Assembly: GCA_025916675.1 (NCBI GenBank)
Contig: CP098402.1
Span: 987,205 to 1,051,204, forward strand
DNA length: 64,000 nucleotides
DNA from: Phycisphaera sp.
GTDB lineage: Bacteria > Planctomycetota > Phycisphaerae > Phycisphaerales > UBA1924
Direction: 5' to 3'
Position 1 is the stretch's first letter. Each line of letters opens with the position of its first letter. This document shows, in pieces, positions 7,441 to 16,768 of the stretch. A program made the translations under genes and the position numbers. The notes below the pieces were generated by a model. It was given only the letters and a program-made list of their open reading frames with translations, did no database searches and had not been told where the DNA came from.

Positions 7441-9201
7441 CTAGCACCCCGCGTCGAAGGCCGTCTGGAACGCCAGGAAATCGAACAGCGTGAGCTCGCC
7501 GTCGCCGTCCAGGTCGGCCCGCGGGTCGCCGTCGTCGAAGAGGTTCTGGAACGCGAGGAAGTCGAAGACGGTCAGCGCGCCGTCGCGGTCGATGTCGGCG
7601 GCGCACGGCGGTCCGCCCGCGGCACCGCCGAAGACCACGAAGGCCGCGCCCGGATTTCCGCCGCTGCCCGGTCTTCCGGGCCCGCCGAGCACGAGGTCGT
7701 CCAGGCCGTCGCCGTTGAGGTCGCCCAGGCCGGCGACGGAGGTGGCGACGTAGTGCTGCTGCATGTATCCGTCGATGGAGACGAACCGGTCCCGGCTGGT
7801 CCCAAGCTCGAGCCGGCCGGGCCAGGTGCGCGCGCCGCGGAGCACTAGCCCCCGGCCGGCGCTCGAGATGAACGGGCTGAACCCGGTGAGGGCGGCGCCA
7901 ATGAGGGCGTCGTCCAGGCCGTCGCCGTCGAAGTCGCCGATGGCCGCGGCGCTGGAGCCGAAATAGCGGGTGCCCTCGAAGTTGGCGCTCAACTCGACGC
8001 CGCGTGAGGCGTCCAGGACCCACAGCGGCTCGATGGGCAGGAAGCCGTCGCCGGGCGCGCGGCCGAAGCGGATCCAGGCCCGGCCGTCGACCGAGCCGCT
8101 GGGGCCGTAGGAGGGCGAGAAGAACCCGAAGTCGTCGCGACCATCGCCGTTGAGGTCGCCCAGGAACGCGGGAGACATGCTCGTGCGTTCCTCCAGCGCG
8201 TCGAACCGCACGCCGGCGCTCAAGGGCATGCTGGGAAGGTCGATCGAGGAGCCGCCACGTCCGTGGTCCGGCGAGCCGAAGACCAGGTACACCCGGCCCG
8301 CGCCATCGCGGCCGGCGGGCGATGTCCGTGGGGCACCAACGAGCAGGTCGTCCACGCCGTCGCCGTTGGCGTCGCCGGTCATGCCGACGGGGGCGCCGGC
8401 GATGGAGGCGCCCGCCGATTGCCCGGGACCGCCGCGCAGTGTCATGCCCACCGACGCGGGCCACGATCCCAGCGTGAGCGCGTCGGGGAACGGGTCATCG
8501 CCGCCCGGCACGTCGCGGCCCCAGATGACGTAGGCCTCGCCGCCCGCGCCCGCGTTGGCGGCACCCAATGCCAGGTCGGGCCGGCCGTCGGCGTTGAAAT
8601 CTCCCGCAGACGCCACGGTGACCGCCGCGACGGACAGCGGGCTGCCCGACGCGAGCGCCAACGTGCGCACGCCCGGGTCGTCCAGGCTTATGCTCGCCGG
8701 GAAGCCGCCCTCGCGGCCGAAGAGCACGTAGGCCCGGCCGATGCTCTCGGTGCGATCGAAGCAGCCGATGGCCAGATCGTCGTAGCCGTCGCCGTCCAGG
8801 TCGCCGATGCGGGCGAGGTAGAAGCCCAAGCCCACGACGCCGGCCGGCGGTGTCACCCGTGTGCCGACGCCCCCGGGCAACGCCTCGAGCGACTCTTGTG
8901 CGGCGAAGGGCGTGGCCCGGCCGTAGACGAAATAGACCGCGCCGGGCCCGCCGTCGCCGCCGCCGGCGTCGGGCTCGCCCACGGCCAGGTCGTCGATGCC
9001 GTCACCGTTGAGGTCGCCGGCGAAGGCAACCGATTCGCCGGCCTGGCCCAGCGGGTCGGTCCCGTCGAAGCGGACACCGTCGGTTCCGTCGAGGTCGCGC
9101 AGGCAGATGGCGTCGGGATCGGCGCACGGGGCTTGCGCGAGCGCGACGCCGGTGGTGGTGAGGGCCAGGAGGGGGCCGAGCAGGATCGCGAGTCGTGGCA
9201 T
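7441..9201 (-). CDS. Secreted FG-GAP repeat protein with C-terminal double calcium-loop tag
   Basis: 586 residues. Signal peptide at residues 1-22 (LAILLGPLLALTTTGVALAQ). Seven or so FG-GAP blades follow, each with a DxNGDGxDDL calcium loop, for example GDLNGDGIDDLAVGEP, GDLDGDGYDDLAIG and GDFDGDGLDDALIG, implying an integrin-alpha-like beta-propeller outside the cytoplasm. The last 54 residues are a cysteine-flanked pair of dockerin-like loops: CAADIDRDGALTVFDFLAF, then DLDGDGELTLFDFLAF, ending FDAGC. ATG 9201 has AGAGGA upstream. It lies downstream of the beta-helix gene, with a repeat between them. The adhesion or surface role is inferred. Confidence 0.88.
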   Translation of the reverse strand: MPRLAILLGPLLALTTTGVALAQAPCADPDAICLRDLDGTDGVRFDGTDPLGQAGESVAFAGDLNGDGIDDLAVGEPDAGGGDGGPGAVYFVYGRATPFAAQESLEALPGGVGTRVTPPAGVVGLGFYLARIGDLDGDGYDDLAIGCFDRTESIGRAYVLFGREGGFPASISLDDPGVRTLALASGSPLSVAAVTVASAGDFNADGRPDLALGAANAGAGGEAYVIWGRDVPGGDDPFPDALTLGSWPASVGMTLRGGPGQSAGASIAGAPVGMTGDANGDGVDDLLVGAPRTSPAGRDGAGRVYLVFGSPDHGRGGSSIDLPSMPLSAGVRFDALEERTSMSPAFLGDLNGDGRDDFGFFSPSYGPSGSVDGRAWIRFGRAPGDGFLPIEPLWVLDASRGVELSANFEGTRYFGSSAAAIGDFDGDGLDDALIGAALTGFSPFISSAGRGLVLRGARTWPGRLELGTSRDRFVSIDGYMQQHYVATSVAGLGDLNGDGLDDLVLGGPGRPGSGGNPGAAFVVFGGAAGGPPCAADIDRDGALTVFDFLAFQNLFDDGDPRADLDGDGELTLFDFLAFQTAFDAGC

Positions 9202-9238
9202 GGTGCGATCCTCTGGAGGGGTGTTGGGGTGGCAGTGG

Positions 9239-9342
9239 GGCGACAAGGTTCTCTCCCAGGCCCGAAGGCTGGGCAACAAGCGACCAAGAAGACCCGCGCC
9301 GGGCGCAGCCCGCGCATGGGCCCGCCGCCGAGGCGACAAAAC
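9239..9342 (-). repeat. Stop-adjacent repeat element, copy 2
   Basis: Just after the stop of the beta-helix gene (9346-9348) the minus strand reads TTTTGTCGCCTCGGCGGCGG. About 50 bases later come CCTTCGGGCCTGGGAGAGAA and CCTTGTCGCC. Block order and spacing match copy 1 at 7342-7440. It lies between two co-oriented tagged genes, so it could terminate or process the upstream transcript. Confidence 0.5.
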
Positions 9343-9345
9343 GAA

Positions 9346-11145
9346 CTAACAGCCGGCGTCGAAGGCCGTCTGGAACGCGAGGAAGTCGAACAGGGTCAAC
9401 TCGCCGTCGCCGTCAATGTCGGCACGCGGGTCGCCGGCGTCGAACAGGTTGGCGAACACGAGATAGTCGAAGATGGTCAGGGCACCATCGCCGTCGAAAT
9501 CGGCCGGGCACGCGACGCACGGCCCAACGGGCAGGTAAAGCACCTCGGGCAAGCCCGGCTCGTCGGCCACGTCGTAGATGCGGGCCGCGATCGCGGCCGG
9601 GTCGGTCGTGCCCCAGTCGACGCAGCGTGCGTCGGTGTCGGCGGGGGTGGTGGCCGGGTCGGGCCGAGCGAGGTAGATGTCGCTGCCGAAGAGCGCCGAG
9701 TTGCCCGCCAGGCGGTTGCCCACGCCGCCCTCGGGGGCGTTCAGGTCCAGCGCCGAGCCGAGCGGATCGACCGCGATGGCCCCGCCGAAGACCGCCTGAT
9801 TGCCCTCGAACTCGTTGGCGGCGAAGTCGACCTCGTCGGCGACGACGTACAAGGCGCCGCCGGCCTCGGATGCCGTGTTGTCGAGGTAGACGTCCGGCCG
9901 GCCGGGCTCGCCCAGGATCGAGCGGCGCACGCCCGCGCCCAGCCACGCTGCGCCGCCGTACTGGGCGGTGTTGCGCACAAAGGTGTTGCCGGCCGACAGG
10001 ATGCTACCGTTAGCGTAGATCGCCCCGCCACGCACGGCGCTGTTGCCCTCGAAGCGGTTGTCGTAGAGGTCGACGAACCCACCCAGCGCGAGCGCTCCCC
10101 CGTCGCCGGCGGAGCGGTTGTTCAGGAACAGGTTGTCTCGCACGACCGTGGCGCCCGAGAGGGCGGGGCCGGTGGTGTTCTCCTCGAAGCGGCAGCCGGT
10201 GACCTCGGCCCCGGCCACGAGCACGCGTCCGCCGCGCCGGAACACGCCGGACCGCAGCGTGCCCGAGCCCGACCTGATAGAGATGTGCGTCGCGTTGCCG
10301 TCGTAGCGGCACCCAGAAAAATCGAATCGCCGCGTGCTGGCGAGCAGCCCCTCGCCGTCGCAATCCTCGACCACCAGGTTCCTGGTCTCGATCCAGCCGC
10401 CCTCGGTGAACAGGCCCCAGCGGGCCGACACGTCGAAGACCTCGCAGTCGATCAGCACGATGTCCGGCTCGGCGGGCGTGGGGTCGCGGCGCTCGTTGAT
10501 CTCCAGCCGCATGCCGGCGCCCTGGCGGTCGGCGATGGCGACGTTGCCCACCCGGACGCGCTCGAGCGTAGCCGAGCGCCCGCCGTTGACCGTCAGGCCG
10601 GTCTCGGTCGTCGTAAAGACGGTCATGTCCTCGAGCCTGAGGTCGACGCTCTCGGCCGCGTTGATCTCCACGCCCATGCCCGTGACGTCCTGCACGCGCA
10701 CGTGGCGCAGCAGCGGCTCGCTGAGGGTGACCTCCAGTGCCGCGCCGAAGCCCGCGTCGATGTACTGGAGGCGCACATGCTCGAGCACCGTGCCCGAGAC
10801 GTACTCACCCGTGTCGGGGTCGAGCACCGCGTCTGACGCGCCGGTGGGCAGCATCAGCCCCCGGCCTCGAAGGAACTCGATGCGATCGTCGGCCGTCCCC
10901 CGCGCCACCAGCGTGCCGCGATCGACCGACAGGAACGTCCCTGGCTCGAACTCGACCTCGACGCCCGGCACGATCGTGAGCGTGGCGTTGTTGGTGATGC
11001 GCACGGTCTCGGTCACGCTAAAGGGGCTGTCGGCCAGCGCCCAGGTGGCGTCGCTGTCGATGGTCCCGCCCACGGGCGTTTGCGCATCGGCGTGCGTGGC
11101 GGCGACGGCGAGCAGCGCGGTGAAGAACACGACCGGCTTACGCAT
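9346..11145 (-). CDS. Secreted right-handed beta-helix protein with C-terminal double calcium-loop tag
   Basis: 599 residues. Signal peptide (PVVFFTALLAVAATHADAQ). The body shows the irregular repeats of a parallel beta-helix, with asparagine-ladder stretches such as NNRSAGDGGALALGG, NRFEGNSAVRGGAIYANG and NEFEGNQAVFGGAIAVDP, as in polymorphic outer-membrane-protein-like and pectate-lyase-fold proteins. No catalytic residues were recognised. The C-terminus carries the tag: CPADFDGDGALTIFDYLVF, then DIDGDGELTLFDFLAF, ending FDAGC. The ATG at 11145 has AGGAGG ten bases upstream, and its start overlaps the end of the PEP-CTERM-like gene by 8 bp, so translation is probably coupled. Confidence 0.87.
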   Translation of the reverse strand: MRKPVVFFTALLAVAATHADAQTPVGGTIDSDATWALADSPFSVTETVRITNNATLTIVPGVEVEFEPGTFLSVDRGTLVARGTADDRIEFLRGRGLMLPTGASDAVLDPDTGEYVSGTVLEHVRLQYIDAGFGAALEVTLSEPLLRHVRVQDVTGMGVEINAAESVDLRLEDMTVFTTTETGLTVNGGRSATLERVRVGNVAIADRQGAGMRLEINERRDPTPAEPDIVLIDCEVFDVSARWGLFTEGGWIETRNLVVEDCDGEGLLASTRRFDFSGCRYDGNATHISIRSGSGTLRSGVFRRGGRVLVAGAEVTGCRFEENTTGPALSGATVVRDNLFLNNRSAGDGGALALGGFVDLYDNRFEGNSAVRGGAIYANGSILSAGNTFVRNTAQYGGAAWLGAGVRRSILGEPGRPDVYLDNTASEAGGALYVVADEVDFAANEFEGNQAVFGGAIAVDPLGSALDLNAPEGGVGNRLAGNSALFGSDIYLARPDPATTPADTDARCVDWGTTDPAAIAARIYDVADEPGLPEVLYLPVGPCVACPADFDGDGALTIFDYLVFANLFDAGDPRADIDGDGELTLFDFLAFQTAFDAGC

Positions 11146-11740
11146 GTTCAATCCTCCTGCAACGGCAAGCCATCGCGATGCCTAGGAGCAGTGCCGCGCC
11201 GGCGGGTGCCGGGATCACGCGAATCATGGCCGTGTCGTCCTGGAACCCGTCGAGCCGGCTCTCGGTGCTTGGAGAGTACATATAGGGATAGACGTAGAAG
11301 AGCGACGTGCGTGTCTCGAGCATGACATCGAACGGCGCGGCCACGTCCACCGGGGCGGTGTACGTGGCTTCCCAGAACGCGATGGGGTTGCTCGGGTCGC
11401 CGTAGATATCGCCCAACCCGTTGATCTGGCCTGCCAGGATGCCCCGAACCCCATGTTCGCCTGGGCTGCCCGCAGTGGTGCCCGGGCCCAGCAACGGGCC
11501 AATGAGCCGCACATCGGACAGCCCCGCACCCCCGGTAGATGAATCCAGCCATGTTCCGATGCCACCGACGCAGTAGTCACGGGCCGAATCGAAGTAGGCT
11601 TCCAAGCGGATGGTGGTCGACTCGCCGGGCAGGAGGGTCTCGTTGTCCACGGTAATGCGTAGCCCGCTCGGGTCGAGTTGGGCCTGGGCCGCAGCGACAG
11701 CCGTGGCCAACACCAGGGCCGCAGTTGATTGCACGAGCAT
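11138..11740 (-). CDS. Secreted protein with PEP-CTERM-like sorting signal
   Basis: 200 residues. Signal peptide LVQSTAALVLATAVAAAQAQ, then a beta-rich extracytoplasmic body of unknown function. The C-terminus reads IPAPAGAALLLGIAMACRCRR: a Pro-rich motif, a hydrophobic helix and a basic tail, the layout of PEP-CTERM-type signals recognised by exosortase. No exosortase gene is in the window. Two in-frame ATGs (11746, 11740) exist; the second is better spaced from GGGAGG. The 3' end overlaps the next gene's start by 8 bp, so the exosortase-type substrate and the calcium-loop-tagged protein are probably made together. Confidence 0.75.
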   Translation of the reverse strand: MLVQSTAALVLATAVAAAQAQLDPSGLRITVDNETLLPGESTTIRLEAYFDSARDYCVGGIGTWLDSSTGGAGLSDVRLIGPLLGPGTTAGSPGEHGVRGILAGQINGLGDIYGDPSNPIAFWEATYTAPVDVAAPFDVMLETRTSLFYVYPYMYSPSTESRLDGFQDDTAMIRVIPAPAGAALLLGIAMACRCRRIEHA

Positions 11741-11877
11741 GAGCATCGGCCTCCCTCGCAACACGCTGGCGATCTACGCCGCTTGCTTCTAGGACCTTAC
11801 CGCCGATCCGGCATTCGACCAGCGAAGCTCGCAATCTTCTTGCACGGTTCCCAAGGGGGTGTTCGGGGTGTATTTGC

Positions 11878-12708
11878 TTACACCGCCACCGCCGCCGCCT
11901 CCACCGCGTTGATGAACATGCGCAGGCCCGGCGCCGGCTCGCCCTGGAGGATGGCGCGATCGAGCCGCGTGTAGTGCGGGTGCCGCGTCCAATCGAGGAA
12001 GCGGTCGGGGTGGGGCATGAGCCCGAAGATGCGGCCCGTCGCGTCGCACACGCCGGCGATGGCGCCGGCCGAGCCGTTGAAATTGTCGAGGTAGGTCAGC
12101 GGGGCGCGGCCGCTGGTGATGAGGGCGTCGACGGTGGCCTGAGGTGCCACGAAGCGGCCCTCGCCGTGGCCGACGGGCAGCATAAACGACCCCGTCGGAT
12201 CGTGCGCGAGATCGCGCGTCCAGACGCAGGGGCTATCGGCGTTGACGCCGAGCCGCACCCAGCGGTCGGCGTAGCGGCCGAACTGGTTGTCGCACAGCGC
12301 GAGCTCGGGAGCGCTGGGATCTTCGGGCCAATCGATGGCGTGGGGGCTAGAGGAACCGGCCTTGGCCGGCGGCCCCGGCAGCAGCCCGGCCTGCGTCAGC
12401 ACCTGAAAACCGTTGCAGATGCCGATCATCGCCACGCCCCGAGCGGCCGCCTCGCGCAGGGCGGGGTAGAGCTTCTCGCGGACCAGCAGGGCCAGCACGC
12501 GGCCCGAGGCCACGTCGTCGCCGTAGCTGAAGCCGCCGGGGAAGCCGATGAGCCCGTAGCGGTCGAGCGTGCTGGGGTTGTTGGCCAGGGTCCGGACGTG
12601 CAGGAGGTCGACATCGGCCCCGGCCAGGCGGAAGCCGAGGGCCATCTCCTCATCGCAATTGATGCCCGCCGCCCGGATGACCAATGCTCTCGTGGGGGCT
12701 CGCGTCAT
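11878..12708 (-). CDS. purQ: Phosphoribosylformylglycinamidine synthase I, glutaminase subunit
   Basis: 276 residues, class I glutamine amidotransferase. It begins with the PurQ-type LVIRAAGINCDEEMALGFRL. GFPGGFSYGDDVASG and the nucleophile motif GICNGFQVL (Cys near residue 100) are present, and the distal His is in GLMPHPDRF. It supplies ammonia to the PurL synthase for the fourth step of de novo purine synthesis. PurL is not in the window. The ATG at 12708 is the one that aligns with the family start. Divergent from the DUF1015 gene, 129 bp away. Confidence 0.93.
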   Translation of the reverse strand: MTRAPTRALVIRAAGINCDEEMALGFRLAGADVDLLHVRTLANNPSTLDRYGLIGFPGGFSYGDDVASGRVLALLVREKLYPALREAAARGVAMIGICNGFQVLTQAGLLPGPPAKAGSSSPHAIDWPEDPSAPELALCDNQFGRYADRWVRLGVNADSPCVWTRDLAHDPTGSFMLPVGHGEGRFVAPQATVDALITSGRAPLTYLDNFNGSAGAIAGVCDATGRIFGLMPHPDRFLDWTRHPHYTRLDRAILQGEPAPGLRMFINAVEAAAVAV

Positions 12709-12837
12709 GGGCGAGTGTATGGCCTCCGGCCACAACGATTTCGGCCGGCGTGGGGCATATCGTTGCCGCGGCGGGGCCGCCTTGGTGGGGCCGCCCCGAG
12801 TGTTCCAACGCGCGACTCGTGATCAGGAGGCTTCGCT

Positions 12838-14208
12838 ATGCCCGCCGTTTTTCCCTTCAGGGCCGTCCAGTTCAAGAATGGCAAGGGCGACGTGAGCGCC
12901 TGCATCGCCCCGCCCTACGACGTGCTCGACGCGCGCGGGAAAGAGAAGCTGTTGGCCAAGGGCCCGGCCAACATCGTGGCCGTCGACCTGCCGCACACCC
13001 CGGCCAAGGAACTGGGCCCGCCCGAGGCGTACACCAAGGCGGCCGACCTGTACAAGGGCTGGCTCGAGGACGGCACGCTGGCGGCGACCGACAAGCCGGC
13101 CATCTTCGCCTACCGCCAGACGTTCGACTTCATGGGCCAGCACTACGAGCGAGCAGGCATGGCCTGCGCCGTCGAGACGCGCCCCTTCGGCCCTCGCGAG
13201 GGCGGCGGCGTGCTGCCGCATGAGCAGACTTTTAGCGGCCCGAAGCAGGACCGCTTCGCCCTGATGGAGGCCAGCGCGACCCAGTTCAGCCCGATCTTTG
13301 GCCTGCACGCCGACGACGACGGCGCGGCCACGGCGCTCACCAAGAGCGTGATGGACGGTCGCCCCGCCGATATGACCGCCGACATGGGCGATGGCGTGAC
13401 CCACGAGGTCTGGACTATCGACGACGCGGAGACCATCGCGGCGTATGAGAAGGCGCTCGCGGGCGAGGACGTGTTCATCGCCGACGGGCACCACCGCTAC
13501 ACCACCGCCATCAACTACCTGGCCAAGCTCGAAGAGGCCGGCAAGGACATCGGCCAGGACCACCCCGCCCGCCGCACCATGATCGTGCTGGTGGGCATGA
13601 GCGACCCGGGCCTGGCCATCGGCGCCACCCACCGCGTGCTGGGCGGCATGAAGGACTACGACTTCGGCAAGCTCGCCAACGAGCTCGATCAGTACTTCAC
13701 CCTCGACCGCGTGGGCAACGACCCCAGCCAGATCGAGGCGCACATGGACAAGCGATTCGCCCCGGGCAAGAACGTACTGGGCCTGATCGACTTGGCGACC
13801 AACGAGTGCGTGGTCGCCACGCTGAAGGACGGCGACCCGCTGGCCGACAAGTTCGCCAGCAAGCCCGAGGCCTGGCGCAAGCTCGACGTCGCGCTCGTCC
13901 AGCACCTGATCGTCGAGAAGGTGTGCGAGCCCAAGTTCAACGGCGGTGAGGCGGTCAAGTGGGCCTTCCCCCACACGGTCGAGGAAGTCATGGAGATCGC
14001 CAGCGGCCAGGAGACCGGCGCCGGCGGCGGCGCGGGCTTCGCGCAGGTGGCCGTCATCGTGCGGCCGACGCCGCTGGGCGCCGTCAAGGACATCGGCGCC
14101 GCGGGCGAGCTGATGCCCCAGAAGTCGACGTTCTTCTATCCCAAGCTGGCGACGGGGCTGTTCGTGAACCCGCTGACGAGCGAGCTGCCGGTGGGGGCGA
14201 ACGCCTAA
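12838..14208 (+). CDS. DUF1015 family protein
   Basis: 456 residues, the usual length for this family (HTH/ParB-like uncharacterised proteins often listed next to serine biosynthesis genes). Diagnostic parts are the N-terminal PFRAVQF with APPYDVLD, FIADGHHRYTTAINYL in the middle, and AVKWAFPHTVEEVM with FFYPKLATGLFVNPL near the C-terminus. No known activity; no membrane segment. The ATG at 12838 has AGGAGG seven bases upstream. No serA or serC is seen nearby. Its stop overlaps the convergent flippase gene by 4 bp. Confidence 0.9.
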   Translation: MPAVFPFRAVQFKNGKGDVSACIAPPYDVLDARGKEKLLAKGPANIVAVDLPHTPAKELGPPEAYTKAADLYKGWLEDGTLAATDKPAIFAYRQTFDFMGQHYERAGMACAVETRPFGPREGGGVLPHEQTFSGPKQDRFALMEASATQFSPIFGLHADDDGAATALTKSVMDGRPADMTADMGDGVTHEVWTIDDAETIAAYEKALAGEDVFIADGHHRYTTAINYLAKLEEAGKDIGQDHPARRTMIVLVGMSDPGLAIGATHRVLGGMKDYDFGKLANELDQYFTLDRVGNDPSQIEAHMDKRFAPGKNVLGLIDLATNECVVATLKDGDPLADKFASKPEAWRKLDVALVQHLIVEKVCEPKFNGGEAVKWAFPHTVEEVMEIASGQETGAGGGAGFAQVAVIVRPTPLGAVKDIGAAGELMPQKSTFFYPKLATGLFVNPLTSELPVGANA

Positions 14209-15650
14209 GCGGGTGTGGGCTTGGGCTTGAGCTCACGCAGCCAGGCACGCGCGCCGAGCAGGCGCGTGCGCCAGGCGGGCACCAACATGTAGCACGACCC
14301 CGCGGCGATGCCGCTCGCGCCAAGGCCGCAGGCCAGCACGAGCAGTGTCGGCGCGCCCGCTGCGGCCCACACGGCCAGTGCGCCGGCGGCATACGCGAGC
14401 GCGGCGGCCGTCGCGCCGGGCGCGATGGCGTGATAAAAGTCCTTGATCGCCACCGGGCTGCGGCGCAGCACGAGGTACACCGCCAGCGGGCTGCGCATGA
14501 GCAGGCCACTCAATCCATACGCCATCGCCAGGATCACGATGCCGAACGGCGTGGCGATCAGGAAGCACGCCAGCAGCAACGCGAAGTAGATGCACGAGTA
14601 CTTGAACTGCTCCTTGGCCCGCCCCTCGGCGATCATGAGCCAGCTCAGCGTGCCCGTGAGCGGTTGCGCGATGGCGGCCAGCCCGAGCCAGCGGAACGTG
14701 TCGGGCACCATACCCCAGCCGGGGCCAAGCAGGGTCAGGATGAGCGGATCGGCCGAGGCCATGAGCGTGGCCACGCCCGGCATGGCGACCATCGCCATCA
14801 GCGAGATCAGGCGCGTGTAGATGCGGCGGTACCGCTGCGGATCGGACGAGACGAGCCGGCTGAGCGTGGGAATCGCCACCCGGCCTATGGGCGCGGTGAC
14901 CTGCTGCACGGGGAAGAGCAGCAGGCCGTACGCGCGTGTGTATTGCCCCAGCATGGCCGTGCCGAGCCAGCCACCCACGAGCATGTTGTCGAGGTTGCGA
15001 CCGCCGTACGAGATCAGGCTGTGGCCGATCATGTACGCACCGAAGCGGGCCATGCTACCCGCACCAGTGCCGCGACGGGGGAGGCCCGGGATCCAGTGGC
15101 ACGCAACCAGAACCCAGATCGAATCGATGGCCACGCGCGAGACCTGCATGCCCACGAGCGACCAATAGCCGAAGCCCGTTGAGGCCATGGCGATGGCGAT
15201 GCCGATCGAGCCGGCTTGCGAGGTCACCTGGGCCATCGAGAGCGAGCCCAAGCGCATCTGCCGCTGCATCAGTGCGCGGTGGATGCCCCCGAAGCTGCCT
15301 AAGAACGCCGCAACGGCCATGGCCAGCGTGATGTTGAATAGCTCGGGCCGATCGAACAGCAGCACCATGAGTGGCGCGAGCGCGGCGCAGCCGGCGGCGG
15401 CCGCCAGCGACATGCCGATATTCAGCCAGAACAGCGTGCTGACCTGCTCGTGGGTGATCTCCTCGCGCTGCACGACGGCCTGGGCGAAGCCCGCGTCCTT
15501 GACGATCAGGATGACGCCAATGAACGAGGCGACCAGAGCCACGAGCCCGAAATCGTCGTCGATCAGCAGGCGGCTGAGGATGGCCGTCGAGAGGATGTGC
15601 AACCCGAGCGACGAGAACTGGGCACCAAGCGTGAACGCGCCCCCGCGCAC
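14205..15650 (-). CDS. Polysaccharide flippase (Wzx/MATE-like), last gene of the polysaccharide operon
   Basis: At least 481 residues with about 12-14 hydrophobic helices. The opening VRGGAFTLGAQFSSLGLHIL and the FGLVALVASFIGVILIVKDAGFAQAVVQRE block are typical of polysaccharide_synt/Wzx exporters, which flip lipid-linked repeat units across the inner membrane. The GTG at 15650 is the first standard start, but the frame stays open upstream to a CTG at 15716 overlapping the previous stop as CTGA. The translated extension (SQRFDKVSSVGHLQKGLRTS) resembles the usual N-terminus of this family, so the true start is probably upstream. Product sure, start uncertain. Confidence 0.88.
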   Translation of the reverse strand: MRGGAFTLGAQFSSLGLHILSTAILSRLLIDDDFGLVALVASFIGVILIVKDAGFAQAVVQREEITHEQVSTLFWLNIGMSLAAAAGCAALAPLMVLLFDRPELFNITLAMAVAAFLGSFGGIHRALMQRQMRLGSLSMAQVTSQAGSIGIAIAMASTGFGYWSLVGMQVSRVAIDSIWVLVACHWIPGLPRRGTGAGSMARFGAYMIGHSLISYGGRNLDNMLVGGWLGTAMLGQYTRAYGLLLFPVQQVTAPIGRVAIPTLSRLVSSDPQRYRRIYTRLISLMAMVAMPGVATLMASADPLILTLLGPGWGMVPDTFRWLGLAAIAQPLTGTLSWLMIAEGRAKEQFKYSCIYFALLLACFLIATPFGIVILAMAYGLSGLLMRSPLAVYLVLRRSPVAIKDFYHAIAPGATAAALAYAAGALAVWAAAGAPTLLVLACGLGASGIAAGSCYMLVPAWRTRLLGARAWLRELKPKPTPA

Positions 15651-15712
15651 GGCGCTGGTTCGCAGGCCTTTCTGGAGATGGCCAACCGATGAAACCTTGT
15701 CAAAGCGCTGGC

Positions 15713-16768
15713 TCAGGGCGTCGCCCCCGCCTCGCCCAGCAGCCGCCTTAGGTGCTCGGTCGCGTCAGCGGCGTCGGCCGCAGCCACGGCATTGGGCCCC
15801 AGCGTGCCGCACGCTTCGGCCAGCCCGCGAATCTTGCCATAGCTGTTGTCGAAGAACACGTGGGGCTTGCCCAGCAGCACGCACTGGACATGCACGTGCA
15901 AGCGGTCCGTCAGAACGACGCGACCATGGGAAATGATGCGCCGGCCGAGTTCCATGCGAGCCCGGCTGAGCTTGTGCCATCCCAGTCGTTGCAGGCCCGG
16001 GCTCTTGGATCGCCGCGCCAGACGACTCCACATCCGCGTCATGGTCTGGTGAGCCTTGGGCCAGGGCACGGGCAGGTCGGCGTCGCTGGCCCAGTCTCCC
16101 GAGAGCGATGAGAAGTCGGAGAGGTTTCGCATCACCTCGTCGATCGCACCGGCGTGCTGGGACTCGGAATCCTGCCGACGAAGGACGAGCACGTCGGTCG
16201 TTGCGGGCGGCGGGGTGTCGAGTTGCAGCGCGAACGCCGAATCGGGCATGAGCTGGAGCGATGCGAGTGGGAATGGCGCGAGCTGGTCGTAACTGGCCTG
16301 GTCTCGCACCATGATGTGGAAGTCGGGGTGGTCGGCCAGCACGTCGAGGGATAGCTGCAAACGGTCGGGCGAGTCGAAGTGGACCGACTGGGGCAACTGG
16401 ACAATGGTCGTGTTGGACATCGTGCGGGCGGCGTGTTCACGGAATTCCTGGTGGCGTGGCCAGATCGATCCGAAGTTGCCGCCGCCGTGGATGAGCAGCA
16501 CGCCGCCGGCGTTGTTGAGCTGCGCGAGCACGTCACTCGACGGGTCGCTGCCGAAATACACACCCTTCATGTTCGGGTGCGTGGCCTTGAGCAACTCGAA
16601 CTCGCCCAGCGTGATGAGGCTGTCGCCGATGTTGAGATAGCTCGGCAGGTCGACCAGTGCCACGGGGCGGCCATCGAGCGGCAGCCTGGAGTATGCGGAT
16701 TCCAGCGTCTTGCGGAGGTCGGCGAGCGTCTTGGGCGGGGCGGCCTCGGGCATCGTGGTGGTACTCAT
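15713..16768 (-). CDS. Polysaccharide pyruvyl transferase family protein
   Basis: 351 residues. NIGDSLITLGEFELLK near residue 45 and LLIHGGGNFGSIWPRHQEFR near 95 are hallmarks of the CsaB/ExoV-type pyruvyl transferase fold (GT-B like). LTDRLHVHVQCVLLGKPHVFFDNSYGKI near the C-terminus is the conserved nucleotide/PEP-binding block. It would add a pyruvate ketal from phosphoenolpyruvate to a sugar of the exopolysaccharide. It starts with an ATGA overlap on the preceding glycosyltransferase and ends next to the flippase start. Family firm; acceptor sugar unknown. Confidence 0.87.
   Translation of the reverse strand: MSTTTMPEAAPPKTLADLRKTLESAYSRLPLDGRPVALVDLPSYLNIGDSLITLGEFELLKATHPNMKGVYFGSDPSSDVLAQLNNAGGVLLIHGGGNFGSIWPRHQEFREHAARTMSNTTIVQLPQSVHFDSPDRLQLSLDVLADHPDFHIMVRDQASYDQLAPFPLASLQLMPDSAFALQLDTPPPATTDVLVLRRQDSESQHAGAIDEVMRNLSDFSSLSGDWASDADLPVPWPKAHQTMTRMWSRLARRSKSPGLQRLGWHKLSRARMELGRRIISHGRVVLTDRLHVHVQCVLLGKPHVFFDNSYGKIRGLAEACGTLGPNAVAAADAADATEHLRRLLGEAGATP

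Noticed and set aside
8263-10836. Very long plus-strand open frame opposite the two tagged-protein genes
   Set aside because: It is antisense to genes with signal peptides, FG-GAP and beta-helix repeats; its product is low-complexity and has no family features. GC-rich DNA leaves few stops.
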